Positions 41,962 through 42,060 of a stretch of DNA of 42,060 nucleotides are shown one piece after another. Under the pieces are notes generated by a model. That model made no database searches. It was not told the origin of the DNA and saw only the letters and a list, made by a program, of their open reading frames with translations. This DNA is from Microvirga alba (GTDB lineage Bacteria; Pseudomonadota; Alphaproteobacteria; Rhizobiales; Beijerinckiaceae), in the NCBI RefSeq assembly GCF_015694465.1, contig NZ_JADQDO010000015.1:1-42060 (forward strand), written 5' to 3'. A program made the translations under genes and the position numbers. The first letter of the stretch is position 1. Every line of letters begins with the position of its first letter.

Positions 41962-42060
41962 TTAGATGACGAGGAAGTCGGAAGCCGTCATCTTGAGGTA
42001 CTTGTCGAGCTTCGCGAACTCTACCGCCGGCGCTTTACCCGTGCCGTCCGGATCGTAGTA
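41962..42060 (-). CDS. C-terminal end of a probable RTX-type calcium-binding protein (partial)
   Basis: The last 32 codons of a gene running in from the right edge. The ending, with YYDPDGTG near the edge and [16 protein letters not shown] at the stop, matches the C-termini of hemolysin-type (RTX) calcium-binding proteins, where a D-x-D-G-x-G stretch is followed by a final helix/strand ending TASDFLVI. Such C-termini act as type I secretion signals. The RTX repeats themselves lie outside the window, so the size and function are unknown. Confidence 0.6.
   Translation of the reverse strand, partial: YYDPDGTGKAPAVEFAKLDKYLKMTASDFLVI

Noticed and set aside
1..42060. CRISPR arrays, rRNA and tRNA genes
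   Set aside because: No regularly spaced repeats and no cloverleaf or rRNA-like sequence were noticed on reading; a tRNAscan or CRISPR-finder run would be decisive.

Overview
The window looks like a chromosomal accessory region of an alphaproteobacterium, probably order Hyphomicrobiales (Rhizobiales). The reasons are high GC coding with long spurious antisense frames, an Omp2-type porin with the leader ending AQA|ADLP, a Tad/Flp pilus operon with Caulobacter-type gene order, and several dipeptide ABC operons typical of soil or plant-associated Rhizobiales. Genus cannot be fixed from what I can see.

Layout. 1-81 is the tail of an unknown gene. 800-7874 (+) is a Tad pilus locus: two tandem Flp pilins, then cpaA, cpaB, cpaE, cpaF, tadB, tadC; the secretin gene cpaC, cpaD and TadD/E/G are absent. 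7885-8681 is a scar with the 5' part of an IS6-family transposase (-) abutting a broken chemotaxis receptor gene. 8882-18748 (-) is a peptide and imino-acid module: gamma-glutamyltransferase-like enzyme, peptide-binding protein, two ATPases, two permeases, then (past another IS6 relic) a proline-racemase-superfamily enzyme and a malate/lactate-dehydrogenase-family (pyrroline-2-carboxylate reductase-like) enzyme. A divergent GntR/FadR regulator (19014-19715) faces it across a spacer with three similar TTGTATA sites; a SnoaL-like protein follows the regulator.

20415-28189 (-) is a second peptide module: RpiR regulator, binding protein, DppB, DppC, DppD, DppF and an M81 (MlrC-like) metallopeptidase. 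A D-arginine-dehydrogenase-like flavoenzyme (28326-29477, +) is divergent from it. Together they suggest uptake and breakdown of peptides containing D-amino acids (inference). 29585-29760 is an IS6 C-terminal scar.

29866-37378 holds LysR/YeiH (divergent, with a palindromic T-N11-A operator), MarR divergent from hmgA-fahA (homogentisate to fumarate plus acetoacetate), then an RsuA/RluB-type pseudouridine synthase and a Glu/Leu/Phe-type dehydrogenase on the minus strand. 37379-38700 is gene-poor, with IS6 ends, an IS630 C-terminal fragment and a small membrane protein. A small hypothetical gene (38894-39094, -) precedes a strong candidate for an undescribed small RNA at about 39307-39398 (-), with a consensus-like promoter and a perfect intrinsic terminator. 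A major porin (39680-40990, +) with its own terminator follows, then a decayed IS6 transposase and the C-terminal end of a probable RTX-type calcium-binding protein running off the right edge (-).

No rRNA, tRNA or CRISPR array was recognised. The most notable items are the sRNA candidate, the Ser/Thr catalytic pair in the racemase-family enzyme, the secretin-less Tad locus, the D-amino-acid peptide module, and at least five IS6-family relics or ends placed at module boundaries.
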